The position numbers and the translations under genes were made by a program. Shown one piece after another: positions 11,907-25,000 of a stretch of 64,000 nt of DNA. Positions within the stretch are counted from its first letter, which is position 1. Every line of letters begins with the position of its first letter. Under the pieces are notes generated by a model that saw only the letters and a list, made by a program, of their open reading frames with translations, was not told the DNA's origin and searched no databases. The DNA comes from Coffea arabica (Eukaryota; Streptophyta; Magnoliopsida; Gentianales; Rubiaceae): NCBI RefSeq assembly GCF_036785885.1, contig NC_092312.1, forward strand, positions 16,324,001 to 16,388,000. The letters run 5' to 3'.

Positions 11907-13595
11907 ATATTTATTGGCCTAGTCAAAATTTATGTGGCGGATGGTCCCAATTGTTTAGTTGCTACACTGGCTATGGCCTTCGATTGCAACAGTGAAAATT
12001 CTTGTCTTCCCATTTGTTGTGAGGGTGGATAAGATGCAAAAAAAGTGTCCATCTCGCGTAATTATTGCCTAATTCTAACGTACTAAGAGTGATACTATAA
12101 AGGGTCATTCTTACCTGAAACTAGACCTTCTATATTTGAGCAGTGCTTGAGGCAGGATATGAAGATTAGGAAAGGAGAGCATGCATATTTACATGCATAA
12201 ACTTTGGGTTTGTTGCAAAATTGAGAAGAAATTTGATCACAAATTTTCGAACTGTCAATTTGACAACTTCATTTGTAAAAAGAAATGATTTGTTTTTTTT
12301 TTTTTGTTTAAAAACTTGGAGTACAAAAGGGTTCTGCTAATAAACCTCCAGAATATGGTGAAGCCTAATGATTGAATGTATTTTGCATTAATGAAATTAA
12401 TCCACCAATAAGCACTCAAGTATTTGCCATATTTATCTTATTTTTGGTAGAGAAACTAGAAGAATATTTATATCTTTTCAATATGAGACACGCCTATTCA
12501 GTAATTCAAAACTTTTTGTAAATAAACAACATAACCAACTACTATTACTCATGCACGGAGTAGTAATGTCATGTGGCACTGGCACATCACATAGGGGTTT
12601 TAACTCAGTTTCAAATGGGATGGAGCATATTGCCAATCCGACAGTTGTTTGGATGGCGATCATCTGCAAATGATAGTAGTTGTTTGGTTGGAAGTTTTAA
12701 TCATGCAGTAACAGGGGGAGGACCCCAAATGGCAAATCCAGTAAGCTGGGATCGTTGGTGAGAACGAGTCCAGAGAGGACGAAGGCTACCCCCACTAAGC
12801 TTATATCCTTCGGCCCGTGGGTGGGTCACCCCCGTCCATTCTCCCTTCTCCCTTTTGATCTATCCTTCTCAAGGTTTCATGCTCAGGCAAACGGGACCTC
12901 CATTTCTCCGACGTCCCAGTTCTTCTATCGCTTTCTTTGTGGGCTAAATAAACGGAAAACTACCCTAGGCCACCATGTCTCAAAAAGTGTTTTTTTTTTT
13001 TTTTGGCCCTTTTCTTTTCTCACAAAAACATGTAAGCAGTAGTATCATCAGGAATGTCCATACTAACCAAGAATTAAAGTACTGTTTTCTCTGCTTGAGG
13101 GATTTATCGGGTAGCACTATTTTACAATTTGCGACATGGTTTTCATACCCTGCTAGTGTCTACTGATATGCCCTATTGTGGTAGTATAAAATATTTGTGA
13201 AGATAGATCACTTTATAAACACTTAAAAAGGGTAGGTAAATAAATCCAATTCTATTCGGCGGGGAGGTTCATCGTCGCATGAACTTCACAATTAAGAAAG
13301 GATGGGTGATGTTGTTGGGAAAAGGAGCCAAAGGAGTCAATTATGGAGTTTGCTGACAGCTGCTGATATCTATCAATAGAAATCCTGTGTGTTATGGGTT
13401 GTCCAAACTTCTAGGCAGAGCACAAATGATGCTAGTAGTTCTTTTATTTGGACACAGCTTACTAATGCACGAGTCCAAAGAGATAAGAGGAGAAAAGCCC
13501 TCTCGCGCCGCCCCGCCCCGCCCCCAGAAACCGAAAAAACCAAGGATGGTAAAGAGTGACAAGAGATGAATAGAAGTGGGAAGGGAAAACATATA

Positions 13596-13891
13596 CTCCC
13601 TCCATTCCACTTTGATAGTTCTGGTTCTTTTTTTACACAGTTTAATAAAAAATAGTTAACTTTATTGGAACAATCAATTTAGGTAACTATTTTTCTAAAA
13701 TACCCTTACATTAATTAGATTACAACTTTATAGAAACTTGAATTGATGGTAAAAAAAAAAAAATCAACTCTCATTAAATAGGGTAGTTTTATAGTAACAA
13801 CAACTTACATTGAATAAGGGTATTTTAAGAAATTTAAAATATAACTACATTCTTCAATTGAAAAGTGAACTACAATTTGGGACGGAGGGAC
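13596..13891. mobile_element. Stowaway-type MITE, copy 1
   Basis: Starts CTCCCTCCATTCCACTTTGA and ends GGGACGGAGGGAC, flanked by TA on both sides (13594-13595 and 13892-13893). These ends and the TA duplication are the hallmark of Stowaway elements mobilised by Tc1/mariner transposases. It is about 296 bp, non-coding, and shares its interior with the copies at 14894, 31428 and 57153. Confidence 0.88.
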
Positions 13892-13893
13892 TA

Positions 13894-14891
13894 CTATATA
13901 ACTTTTTCCCACTCTTTTAAGCATTTGTTGTTTTGCCCTCTCTCTCATATCCTGTAAGCACTTTGCAATTGTGGGTGGCAGTGCATGTACTTTCAGAACT
14001 GAACCTTCATTGGTGGCGATCCAAAAAATTCTTGGTAAGTGCAATAAATTGACTCAACCTTTCATGTGAAAGATTCCTACGTTAAACCCTCATCATCATA
14101 GCTTGCATGGATCATTCATGAATATACCACATACAAGGATATATGGATAACAACAACAACATTTACATTAAGTACAGAGTTGGTAAATGGGGGAAGAGTG
14201 GTAAGGAGCCTCAGCCAGCTGAACAAGTATAGCAGCAGATCCAATGAAACCATCCTGGTTTTGACTCAGAGATGACAAAAACAACAACACAATTGTTGCA
14301 AGTGTATGGCACATTCTTTTCTCCAATTGATTGCCTGGTTTTGATGCACCTTTATTTATTTCTGTTCCTTTCCTCGATTAAGAAAGAAAACAAAATAACG
14401 AGGGCAAGTTGTGAGTAGAATAGTAGTAACATGTTGACAGGTAAGCACAGTTACGTCCATCTCCAGCTGAGCTTGTGTTTCCTTACGTACTCTTTAGGTA
14501 AACCAAAATCATTATGTTATCAGGTGAGCTTCGACGTGTCATATACCCAAGGCATTCAAATATCATTGAACATTATTATTAATTACTTGATCGAGTCAAT
14601 ATTCAATGACACAATAACAACTACGACAGTTAATGCAAGAGTGAAACCTGAAGATTCAAGAAACAGGAACGTCTGAACAGGATTCAAGGGGTGTTATCCG
14701 TCATAGCTATGACGGACTCATCATGATAGTATTATATATGTGCATTCGCGGATAATATGAAAAACTGTATACCCCATTTTATGGAGCAAGAACGACTCCT
14801 AGTTCCAAGATTCAGGTACCTGACTACTGATGCCGCTTCCCTAGTCGACCTGCCATCACTATTTCCATCAACAAGTTTGTAGTCTATAATA
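13894..14891. other. Spacer between two Stowaway MITEs
   Basis: About 1 kb of AT-rich DNA. An 81-codon frame at 14431-14676 (+) lacks recognisable motifs and is probably chance. No RNA gene or further repeat was recognised. Confidence 0.4.
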
Positions 14892-14893
14892 TA

Positions 14894-15223
14894 CTCCCTC
14901 CGTCCCACTTTGATAGTCCTGTTTCTTTTTTCACACAGTTTAAAAAAAAAGTAGTTAACTTTATTGGAAAAGTAAATTCAGATTGCTATTTTCCTAAAAT
15001 ACCCTCACATTAAATATGGTACAACTTTATGGGAACTTGAATTGATGGTAAAAAAAGAATCAACTCTCATTAAATGGAATATGTTTATAGTAACAACTAC
15101 TTACATTGAATAAGTGTATTTTAGAAAAATTAAAATACAACTACGTTCTTCAATTGGAAAGTGGACTACAATTTGGAACAGATGAAAAAGGAATACAGGA
15201 CTATCAAAGTAGGACGAATGGAG
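14894..15223. mobile_element. Stowaway-type MITE, copy 2
   Basis: Starts CTCCCTCCGTCCCACTTTGA and ends CTATCAAAGTAGGACGAATG plus GAG, with TA at 14892-14893 and 15224-15225. About 330 bp, in the same orientation as copy 1 only 1 kb away. The interior words GTAGTTAACTTTATTGGAAA and AAAATACCC are shared with the other copies. Non-coding. Confidence 0.9.
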
Positions 15224-15724
15224 TAATAAAGATGCAGCAGTCTTCCCAAAAGGTTTCTTTGCCAGATTGCTACAATAGTGGTAGTATATAATATGCTACT
15301 AACATATAATGGCTGTCAAGTAATGCGATTCTAACATATAATGCGATTCTAACATATCGCTTGAGAAGACCACAAAATGCTTTCCAATCAACATGACTCA
15401 ATATGATTTCGCTATACTTTTCTTAAAATCTAACTTAAATGACTTCCTTATACTATATAAGATCGAGTTTTGGTTAAAGAATAGGTTGAATAGGTGGGGG
15501 ATTTTTGGAAATGTGAAATGTTGTGTATTAGTTTAAAAGCTTTAGGTACAACTTAACGAAGCATGTATTTGGGTATGTTTAATATATTTAAAATTATCAT
15601 TGCTGAACCATCTGGGTATTGATGGAATGTGTAATGAGTGCTCATGAAATTATTGGTAGCTAAGGGATATTCCGGTAATTACACCAGCACACAAGCATAT
15701 GTGGGTTGTACAAAATGCAAAAAG

Positions 15725-16175
15725 CATTATTCTCTATAGAGGTATTTTGGTTAGAGGTAAGTAGAGAGAAAATGGTGAAGCCTAACATACAGCATAGTAA
15801 TACTTTTGCCAATATTGGTTGCCCATAATGCCCTTTCAAATAATGAACTTAATGGCTTAAATTTGACATAAGACTGATAAAGCTTTGTTGGAGAGAGCTT
15901 TAATGGAGGGTACTTGAAAAATCACTTGTGCAACTGATGAATAGTGTACCTGCAACAAATAAAGCTTCATTTGCAGTCAATACAAATATTGTTGCAATAC
16001 TTTTGAGCTACCATAACCAATAAATAGTGTAACCGAAGCAAGTGAAGCATCATTTGCAGTCAATACAAGTGTTATTGCAATACATTTGAGTTGCTGCCCA
16101 TAATGGAAATTCTATACATATTAAAGAATCTTGACTCACATATATGTGGTCTATTTTCTCTTTTGTTTAGAAAGG
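15725..16175. repeat. Dispersed repeat, copy 1 (partner at 62833)
   Basis: The segment from GCATTATTCTCTATAGAGG to GTTTAGAAAGGTATA recurs at 62833-63225 in the same orientation. Shared text includes GAGAAAATGGTGAAGCCTA, TAATGAACTTAATGGCTTAA and ATTCTATACATATTAAAGAA. This copy has an extra internal duplication of about 80 bp: the unit with GCAGTCAATACAA appears at about 15972 and again near 16055. No coding sequence is evident. It could be a piece of a larger retroelement. The family is unknown to me. Confidence 0.75.
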
Positions 16176-16812
16176 TATAGCCACTTCATGCGAGACTAAG
16201 GCTATGTTTGCACCGCACTCAACCAGTAAGCAAGGCTGGAATCCTATGTCGTTATGCATAACTCCTGGGATTGTCTGTGTGTTCTTAGTACTTGCAATTA
16301 GCGACTTTTATTGCGTTGCCTAGCTGCAAGATAGCATTTTTTTCATAGATTCGGTTGCCCTCTGTAATTTGATTGGATTGGTTATAATCTTATAGGTTTG
16401 GAGCAACAGTAAGAAAGAGCTCTCGGTGGGGATTCTGGAATAAGGTTAGCTTTTTGTGTTGCTCTGCCTTTCTGTATTATCACCGACCTTAAATTTGACA
16501 CCGTTTTATTATAATGCTGTGTGAATTGATTGATTATATCGTTTATTGTTGATTTGGGAGTGAAGTGTTCACTTCACTTACTACTAAATATGTTCCTTAT
16601 TCTATATTGTATGAGAACAAATTTTTATGTTGTATTCCATGCTCGAAATAGCTATAAAATTAATGACAACTTAATCTATAATGAGAAGAAGCAATTTGAG
16701 ACTTGCATTCACGTACTTATTTGTCAAATGCAAGTTCGTCAAAGGTACCGGTTAAACATGAGACCACATCAAAATGGATTAGCAGTGCTACAAGCGTACA
16801 CAATAATAGAGC

Positions 16813-17121
16813 ACTTGAGAGATCTCCAGGAACTCAACTCCCGAAGAGCTCGCTGTCATATCTAAGTACACAACTAACTATACAACCACATCAACATCCT
16901 GGAATTCTGGCAATGCAATAAGCGTAGCTGAAGTAGCAGAAAAACTAGACTTTATCTCTCAAGGAACGGCAATAGATGTCGCAATGATAGAAATGGAGAC
17001 AAGGAAAAGAGTCGGCCCAACCAATTTGGACACCTCATCTTCTACAAAGTCCAGTGAAAGAACCAGTGGTGCAACACTTGCACAACAAAATAACGAAACC
17101 ACCAAGAAACAACACAACTGA
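16813..17121 (+). other. Weak open frame, Ser/Thr-rich, unrecognised
   Basis: One plus-strand frame is open for about 100 codons without a start: TPEELAVISKYTTNYTTTST, then SVAEVAEKLDFISQGTAIDV, then METRKRVGP, ending ETTKKQHN and a stop at about 17119-17121. The composition looks more like protein than the flanks. Two other frames overlap its start and no clean splice acceptor defines it. It lies downstream of a dispersed repeat and may be a remnant of a mobile element. I do not recognise the family. Confidence 0.22.
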
Positions 17122-18233
17122 GTACTTAAAGCTGCCTATTAAAGTATCTAAATTAGTCTACTACTATTACTATCACTAAATAAGGGACTACATGGTGCCA
17201 GGATTATAGCTATTACTATTTTTGTTTTCAACAATGCTTCCTTTATGGACTATTACTACTGTTCTTGTTCGACTACTTTATGGACTATTTTTTTTTTTTT
17301 AATAGTAACTGCTTCTCATTATTTGATGGCTATTTCTTCTCACAATATACTATTGCTTGTTCAATAAAAAAACCTCCTTCCCCACAAGCATCAAACACCT
17401 ACGCGTTGTGCGGACACTCCCCCCTAGTATCAAAAGAAAGACAACAAAGGCTGCAAGTACGGGAATACAATTTTGGTCACACAATTAGTACTTTATATTA
17501 AAAGGTATGGCGTTGATGACTTTTTAATAACTTCGCAGGAGATGAGATGTTGCTGCCTTCTCGTACAAGTGGAGTTTTTTTTTTTTTTTTTTTAAAGGAG
17601 AAACACTGCCCCGCATGTGTTTTAAACATTTTCCCACCGAACAAAGACATAAAAATCTCAAGGTGGATTTGGTTAAAGCGATAAACAAATACACTTCCCT
17701 GCATATAACAGAGTTGTGAGGATAAGTCAAGGAGTCAAACAAAAAAAAAAAAAAACAAACTTGACCATTTCTCCTTTGTTCTGCCCAACTCATGCTTAGC
17801 ATTGTTCTATCCAAATCCCAATTTGCACTTGCACTAAAAAATTTAATTAGTTCGTGCATATTCTTTTCCAGCTTCTCTCTAGTATTGATCTCACTACACA
17901 CACACATATGTACGAATCTGACCATTAGGATACAAGGCTGTGGATTTTGCTCTTCCTTCTTAGAAATTTATCATTATGGTCTAATGGCCATTTAACATCG
18001 ATTGGGGGTATATTATTAGGGTCTTCTTGTAATCCAATTGTGCGGCGTGAACAATGTTCATAGCCGACCGACGGGCTTATCACACTCATGGGAAAGGCCC
18101 ATTAAGGGGAGACAGAGACAGATCTTCAGCATTTTGTTGTTCAAGACATCGGTCCACATTCGGCAACTATTTTTAGAGTGCTTTAAGGCCTTCAATCAAA
18201 AAAAAGTTGCAACCGTGGCTCGAGTTGGCGCAG

Positions 18234-18383
18234 GCTATTTGTTTTTGGAGTTTTTTTTTAGAGTTTTTGTAGAAAAATGTAGAGCAATAATTTAATATAC
18301 ATGAGATAAAAATGTGATTAAAAAAATGTGATCACGAAAAATGTAAAATTTTTTTGTTGGAGAAAATTGCAATTCAAACATAG
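18234..18383. mobile_element. Degenerate MITE, GTTTGGAT family
   Basis: A 150-bp segment bounded by GGCTATTTGTTTTTGG and CAATTCAAACATAGCC, an imperfect inverted repeat. Its interior has TAATATACATGAGATAAAAA and GTGATCACGAAAAATG, which match the copy at 30497-30670. Non-coding. Confidence 0.6.
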
Positions 18384-19212
18384 CCTAATTTTGCTAAAAT
18401 GTGTCTCTTTTGATCGTTAAGCTGCATTGGAATTCGACTGATTTGATTCATGTACAATAAATTTTTTGTGTACTGAGATATACAAAAATTTACACCTGAT
18501 TTGACTGTTGGTAAAAGTTCAAGATCAGCTAGCGTGACATGATGTATGTGGTAATCTGGTCCAGCTTTGAACCATTAGATCTACAGCCTTAACTTTGACA
18601 TTTTTGCATTGGTGTGAGCAAGGTGCATAAAAAGAATCATTTAGACGTTAACATTTTTTCATTCGAGAGTGATTATCTTCACCTGCATGTAAGGATGAAG
18701 AGTCACGCGGGTTGCCTTATAAATTTTCTTCATATTGAGATTTGGGGTTTTTTTTTTTTTTTTTAACATTGGCTCAAGAGGGGAAAAATTGGAAAAGTCT
18801 CCCCTGCAACATTAGTAAATTGGATGACTATAGTCCCAAGTATTTGGCCCATAGATCAATTTATACCCTTGCATTTTAAGGAAAAGAAATAAAATTTTTT
18901 TTTTTGTTTAAGGAAAAGAAATGCATCCTAAAACTTAGATGAATTAGATATGTATACTTTTACACTAATGGTAGAAAACCTCTGTATACATAAATTCACT
19001 GATTTTGAGAGACAAGCTGCTCTGTACACGAGTTGTCCTTTCTCTAGGTTACACAATTATAATTGCCATGAGGAGGGAAAATCATGATCCTTTCGCAGGA
19101 GAAAAAAAAAAGGGTGCAGTTGTACAGGTTGCTTCTAGAATCTATGTATATACGTATTTTAGGAGGTTAAGCCTCTCGTCGATTATTATTATTGTGCCAC
19201 AAACCAACCACT

Positions 19213-19401
19213 TTTTTTTTGGTTTTTTTTTTTTTTTCTGACGGAGTGGGTATCCGAGCCTTTGACCCGACTAATCCCACTCTGGTTCGGGAGAGAAGGT
19301 TCCACTCCACTCTGAGCACGGTAGCAAGGGACCCTGGTTGTTCAGGTAAGTCAATCATACCCTAAAAAGGGGGAGCTGATCGCTCGAGCTATCTCTTGGG
19401 G
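19213..19401 (-). mobile_element. tRNA-like SINE with 15-bp target duplication
   Basis: CACAAACCAACCACT occurs at 19198-19212 and again at 19402-19416. Between them, on the minus strand, lies a 189-bp sequence that ends in an A-rich tail (the T-runs at 19213-19239 on plus). Near its 5' end on the minus strand is ATAGCTCGAGCGATCAG, resembling a Pol III A box (about 19392-19378). GGGTATGATTGA about 20 bases later resembles a degenerate B box (19362-19351). Target duplication, A-tail and internal promoter boxes together support a tRNA-derived SINE. Confidence 0.8.
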
Positions 19402-20838
19402 CACAAACCAACCACTCAATAGACGAAAGAAAGTAGTTTTCTAGCATCTGAATTCTACACACATTGGACACTTGTGTCCATATCATAAGCATGCATTTCG
19501 GGTAGCTTTCTTTTGGTAATTTTGTTGAAAAATGGGAAGTTTGCGGATTCAGCATTACATATGACAAGCTTGAAAGGCCAAATTGGTCTACAAATCCAAA
19601 TACTGAAGAAGAAGAAAAAAAAAACGGGTAGAATAATTAAAGCTTTTTGCTTTCTTTTTTTGGTACGAAGCATTTTTGCTTTCTTGTTCCTCTAGCTTGG
19701 GATGCTAAATAGGATCAAAGTGATCAACCAAATTAATTGCCTCTTGTCGATGAGAAAGAAATACGTCATTTGAACTCAGAGATAGATAATTATTCGTTCA
19801 GGGATAGTTACTCTCCAATATTCAAGATCAAGACCTCTACTGCACGAGCCAAGTGGTATCCGTGACATCGAAAGTGAACTCATGATTTTTCCAGTCAAGA
19901 ATCCGGCATTTTGCATGTTCTTAGTCAATAGAGGTCCAGTCTCATCGTATTCGCAACAATGATTGGTTTCACATTCTCAAGTCCCAACTTGCTCCTAAAA
20001 TATCCCAGCAATTGTTTCTTTACCAAGGAAAAAAAAAAAAGCCAAAGAAGATGTATAAAAAGAAAAGAACAAGAAAAAGGAGGGGGGGGGGGGGGGGGGG
20101 GGGAGGGGGGAGGAGAAAAAGACAGTAATGTAATTAGAACTTGAATCTTCATTATAGGTGAAATTATCCCTCGTTCCATTTGGTTGGCGCACGAAACTCA
20201 GCCAGCTATCCCCTTATCTTCAAATGTGCGATGGCAACAGAAGAAAGAAAAATGTAGGATGGCTAAATTGGAGATTCTTTATTTATTCCGCCAATTTCTC
20301 TTCTCCTTTTACTCCAATCACACGCACAAAAGTTCCATCATATGGATTCCTCCTAAACTTAGACTTGTGCTCTGTACTAACAATGGCATGGACCAGGAAT
20401 ATGAAGGCTGGACCTTCAGTCTCCCACAAGGGCTTGGTGCAGCTTTTGCCACCGAAGATCTGCCTCTTGAATCTTGAGTCTCCGGAAAGAGACTAATAAT
20501 CATTAGACAGTTTTGTTATGTGATGCATGCACATAGATTGGGAGAAAGGTTCCCTTCCAACTTGTGGGGAAGGACCACGCACCAATTGCAAGGACGGGAA
20601 CCATGAGGAGGAGGCGTAGCTGCTTCCAAAACCTTTACGCTATTATACAGAATTAATTCTGCATGCGCCGCCACCGATAGCAACAGTGAGCGAGCATCAT
20701 CGATGTATATATGGACCCATATACAAATATGGAAATTTAAAGTTGATTTTGGGTTAAGTGACATGCATCCATATCCGTTAATTAATTAATAAACTATTTG
20801 TATATAGATGATTAATCCTACCGTATAATGATTATTAA

Positions 20839-20841
<3 letters not shown>

Positions 20842-20874
<33 letters not shown>
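20842..20874. repeat. (TA)n microsatellite
   Basis: About 16 uninterrupted TA units. Likely length-variable between individuals. Confidence 0.95.
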
Positions 20875-20878
<4 letters not shown>

Positions 20879-21534
20879 CTAGCGGCCTCCTGAACATTGT
20901 AACTGTGAAATATCAAAGTTTTTTTTTTTTGTTCTCTCTTTTACTAAAGTAAGGAGGGATAAGATTTGAAAACGAAATATGGGACGTAAGTCCAAAACCT
21001 CTAATTTTTGAAAAATCTAGTGGTGCAATCTGCATGAAAAATCAAGTGTCAGTTTTCATCAATATCTTTGGACCACCCAACCCAAGGGCGGGCGGGCGGC
21101 GGCATTGAATATTGGCTCAATCATTTGTTCCTTCCTCCCGCAGCGCCACATTTTAACAATCTACATTAATTAATCGGACAAAGCAAAAGTGTTGTAAAGA
21201 AATCCAACCCACCCGAACTTCGCATAAAGTCGCTCAACATTTTGCCTTCTCCGACTTTTTCGTTATCATCTACAGTATATGCCATTGGGTTGAATAGTAT
21301 CCATATTCCATGGCATGGAATTTTTCTACTGATTTTGATACGCACAAACTCACACAAGGAGGAGAAAATTTTGTAGAATGGGAGTGGGGAGATGATTCAC
21401 TTGTGAGTTGGGTAGACTTTTTGCGTGAACGATGGAAAAGGCAGTAAAAAAAAATGCACGGCTCCGATCACGATATTTTGGATCAAAATTTTTTATCTTA
21501 ATAATATTTTTATTTCATATATATCAAATTGGTG

Positions 21535-21536
<2 letters not shown>

Positions 21537-21592
<56 letters not shown>
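21537..21592. repeat. (TA)n microsatellite, about 28 units
   Basis: A run of about 56 alternating A and T bases followed directly by a T-run. It produces spurious Ile-Tyr open frames on both strands that are not genes. Confidence 0.95.
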
Positions 21593-21600
<8 letters not shown>

Positions 21601-21649
21601 TTTTAACAGAAGCTTTAGAAAATAACAATAATGCAAACGTAATCTTATA

Positions 21650-22000
21650 CTTCCTCCGTCCCACTTTGATAGTCTTATTTTCCTTTTTCGTCTGTCCCAA
21701 ATTGTAGTCCACTTTCCCATTAAGAAATGTAGTAATCTTTTAAATTGTCTAAAATACCCTTATTAAATATCTTGTTATTAATACATTGTTATTAAATACT
21801 AACCCATTACATTCAATACATTGAGTTTTTCCAATACTAACCCATTAGCTGTAACTGATATTAATTGGCACTCTTCGTGATTAGCATAAGAGTATTTTAA
21901 AAAATTATTAATTTAAATTTATATTTCCAATCAAATTAATTACACTTTTTTAATCTGTGTGAAAAAAAAAATCAAGACTAATAAAACGGGACGGAGGGAG
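21650..22000. mobile_element. Stowaway-type MITE, copy 3 (inverted)
   Basis: Starts CTTCCTCCGTCCCACTTTGA and ends GGGACGGAGGGAG, with TA at 21648-21649 and 22001-22002. The text after the left end (TCGTCTGTCCCAAATTGTAG) matches the right half of the other copies in reverse complement, so this copy is inverted relative to copies 1, 2, 4 and 5. About 351 bp, non-coding. Confidence 0.88.
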
Positions 22001-22002
22001 TA

Positions 22003-25000
22003 TGTTTCTAACCTTTGCGTTATTTGTGTGGGTTGTAGAATTGGACTTGACACGAAGGCATAGCAGACAAGTCAAGGGGCATAAACCATGAAGCATTGGG
22101 CCGTTCATTGTATCTTTTTCTCTGGTCTTTCTCATTGGACCACTGGACCACGGCTTTAATAATTTTATGGTATCTATTGGCAAGTATTTGGATATACTTT
22201 GGGTGTATGAGATTGTAAGATGCATGGTACATTATAAGGCGGACCAATACGGACAATTCATGCATGGGCATATATACCCACATTAAAAAAATAAAAAATA
22301 AAAGGAACAAATGATGTAGGTAATTACATGTAATTTGGCAAATTATTCAACTACCAATTGGCCTATCTATTTTTCTATCTCTTGGAGTATATCCCGATAC
22401 GAATATGTAAAAAAAAAAAAAAAAAATCGGGTAATTTGTAAAAAATTGTTGATTCTTAAGGAACCGAACACATCCTGACCTAGAGACCCCGAGTTCCATT
22501 GTCTCGCTAAGTGTCGGGTTAGTTGGAATTTGAATTAACTCTTCGTAATTTGTCGTACTAATTCGACAAATTGTGAATTTTAATCTACTTTCACGTGATT
22601 TTTCAACGTTTAATACTAAAAAATTTTTCTTGCTGGATTTATAGTCGAGATAAAGGAGGTATAGTATGTCATTATTCACAATTCAACTGCGATATCATTT
22701 GATTACAGGAAGAAGCCAGAAGGTGGATGAGTCTGGAAAATATAGCTGTGGGATTAATTCGTTCGTGAACTAAAAGACAGACAAGCATGCATGCATGCAT
22801 GCATTTTGCCATTTAGTGGTGGTGGCGCTGCTGCTGCTGCTGCCGCTGCCGCCACTGGTTTGTGACTTTTTCAAGTGGGCGGCGACTGAGACAGCAGGCC
22901 GCTACAGCTAAGATCATTAATCCTTTTGAAATTTAACGATTTGGATCCGTCGAAACTCTGCAGCTAACAATTCCAATGATATCTGGCGAGGGCCTCCCCT
23001 GTGGCTTCTTGCCTGGCATTTTTCATATGTTAGTCCAAAATTATGAGGTCACTGGCCAGCAAGTTACAAAACCGGGGCTGGCCATGGCAACATGTTGATG
23101 AGCTTCAGAGCTCAAAGTCCGAGAGGGGCAGGGGTCGATGCAGTCATCCGCCGGGGGCAGGAGTTGTGTCGGAAATATTGAAGTTCAAGACGTGGAAATA
23201 CGGTTAAATTTTATTTTTGTACCATTTAGCTGTATTCCGGTTATTTTTTTGATCCCTAAACCATATATTGGAACACTTAATTTGGTCCCTTAAACTTTAA
23301 AGGCTGTTCCACTCAAGTACGATTATTAATAGGATGTTCAAAATTAATAGAATACTAGTCAAGTGAGAAGCAGCTGTAATCCAAAAAAGAATCCTAACAC
23401 TAGATAGAAGAAAAGAATTTGGGGACCAAAATGAGAATCGAGACATAGTTTAAGGACTACAGTGTCCTCATATAGAGTTTAAGCACCAAAAAGAGATTTG
23501 ACCTATAATTTAGGAAGTAAGGGGGGCACTTGGTCCTTGCTTTGGAATTGGAAAGGGAAATGGAATAATTTCTAGAGGGCCCACTAACGAGGGTTTTGAT
23601 CAATTCCTTTCAATTTGATCGGGAATCATGATGAATGGCTAAATTTTAAGGCATGATTCCAATATTTCAATTCCTATTACACCGGACCAAGCGCGCGGTA
23701 TCGGAATTATTGTAATTCTAAGTATCAAAACCCCTAAACTAAGCGGGCCCTAAATTGTACCAATTTAGAGTTTAGGCATTAAAGTGCAAACTGAAAGTAT
23801 AATTGAAGGGTGCAAAGTATAACCCTCGCTCCGTTGAGTTTCGATCCTTAATTACTATTACAATTCAATCAAATGAGCGTTTCCCTATGTATTAGTATCC
23901 TTGAATTGCCATTAAAAGTTGAGAGCACCGGATTATGTTTTGACATTTATAACGTACCATCGAGTATATTTGCTGGTCCAAGTTCAAGTGAATGTCTTTG
24001 TTTCTCGGCTTAAAATTTGCAAAGAGGACAAGACATCTAATCCCATTTTTCTTTCTTTTTGGACGACAAGATTTATATATAGATGCTCACGTCTTTGTAA
24101 GGATCAAGATTTATGGTAATTTAGGAAGGTTAGTGGGAGGATCTCCAAGCTTTGAATATATGGCTTGGCAACTTAACGTGCGGTGGCCACTGGGCACAGG
24201 GTAAAGTTGAATTGAACGAGTGGTGACAAAATCAGGGAACAATAATAATATCTCCCCATTTCGTCTTCTACTTTGCCGACTACCTTTCAACTTGACATCC
24301 TCACCCCAGTTGCAGATATTGCCAGGCAGGGAAAAGAACGGGATTAGAGTAAGTTTTGACTTAAACAACCATGCATTTTGTCCCAAATAGTAATACTCAG
24401 CCGAAGGTGGGGTAGAATTGTCCATCAAGTCAAAATTTGCTACTTTTTTGCTCTCCTTTCGCCCTCCAAAAGAAAAGAAAAGAAAAGAAAAGAAAACAGA
24501 AAGTGGACATATTTTTTTTTCTATTTCATTTATCTTAATTGCATTTTAATTAGAATCCTGTTTATGACTAGCATGATTCTGGCCGAGTATTCAGAGATCA
24601 TCAAAAGCCGAGGAAGATATATGAGGACTCTTGGAAAAAGAATTGCAATTATGTGCCCTTCCCAATTTTAAATTTTCAGAACGTGGATGGCTATTCCGTT
24701 TCTCCAATTCTTTTGACAGGAGAAGGTAAATCCGTAAAAGTAGTGCTCAAAACTGAAGAATCTAATTGATTATTCCAAGAAGATGCAGAGCCTCTTTGTG
24801 TGTGTGTGTGTGTGTGTGTGTGTGGATGAAATCTAGTTTAACAATACCGGTTATAAGGGCGTCGACTTCATCAGCTAGCATTCGGACACACAAAGCCCGC
24901 ATAAATCTATGTAATGAATATTTGCTCAGTATTTTGTACCCAAAAAAAATTTGATGGAAAAATAGGCAATCCTTTTACATTAATAGGAAAGCATTAAATC

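Larger units (their letters stand above)
9898..13595. other. Long intergenic spacer with repeats
   Basis: The interval between the first GTTTGGATTG-type MITE and the first Stowaway element contains a second MITE copy (10313-10481), two adjoining T-headed insertions (11056-11345) and one unrecognised open frame (11646-11906). The rest is AT-rich with several long T-runs, for example near 12293-12306 and 12990-13004. I found no spliced gene with recognisable family features. Confidence 0.45.
15226..19197. other. Intergenic spacer with dispersed repeats
   Basis: Contains the first copy of a dispersed repeat (15725-16175), a weak open frame (16813-17121), T-runs at about 17577-17593 and 18749-18765, and a degenerate MITE (18234-18383). 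I see no spliced gene with family resemblance. Two short minus-strand frames at 17498-17925 are carried by the T-runs and are not credible. Confidence 0.4.
19417..21647. other. Intergenic spacer with simple repeats
   Basis: Contains a long G-run embedded in purines (about 20082-20115), a TA microsatellite (20842-20874) and a longer TA microsatellite (21537-21592). A minus-strand frame around 20277-20480 reads RFKRQIFGGK and later FRRNPYDGTF but has no start or family resemblance. No gene is supported. Confidence 0.4.

Noticed and set aside
19925-20192. Proline-, phenylalanine- and glycine-rich frames near 20 kb
   Set aside because: They come from the G-run and adjacent A-runs; no homologous motif or splice structure.
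20277-20503. Minus-strand frame with FRRNPYDGTF and plus-strand shadows
   Set aside because: Open for about 65 codons with no start, no family resemblance and no neighbouring exon.
21425-21720. Four open frames with long Ile-Tyr runs
   Set aside because: They are translations of the (TA)n microsatellite at 21537-21592 and have no other content.
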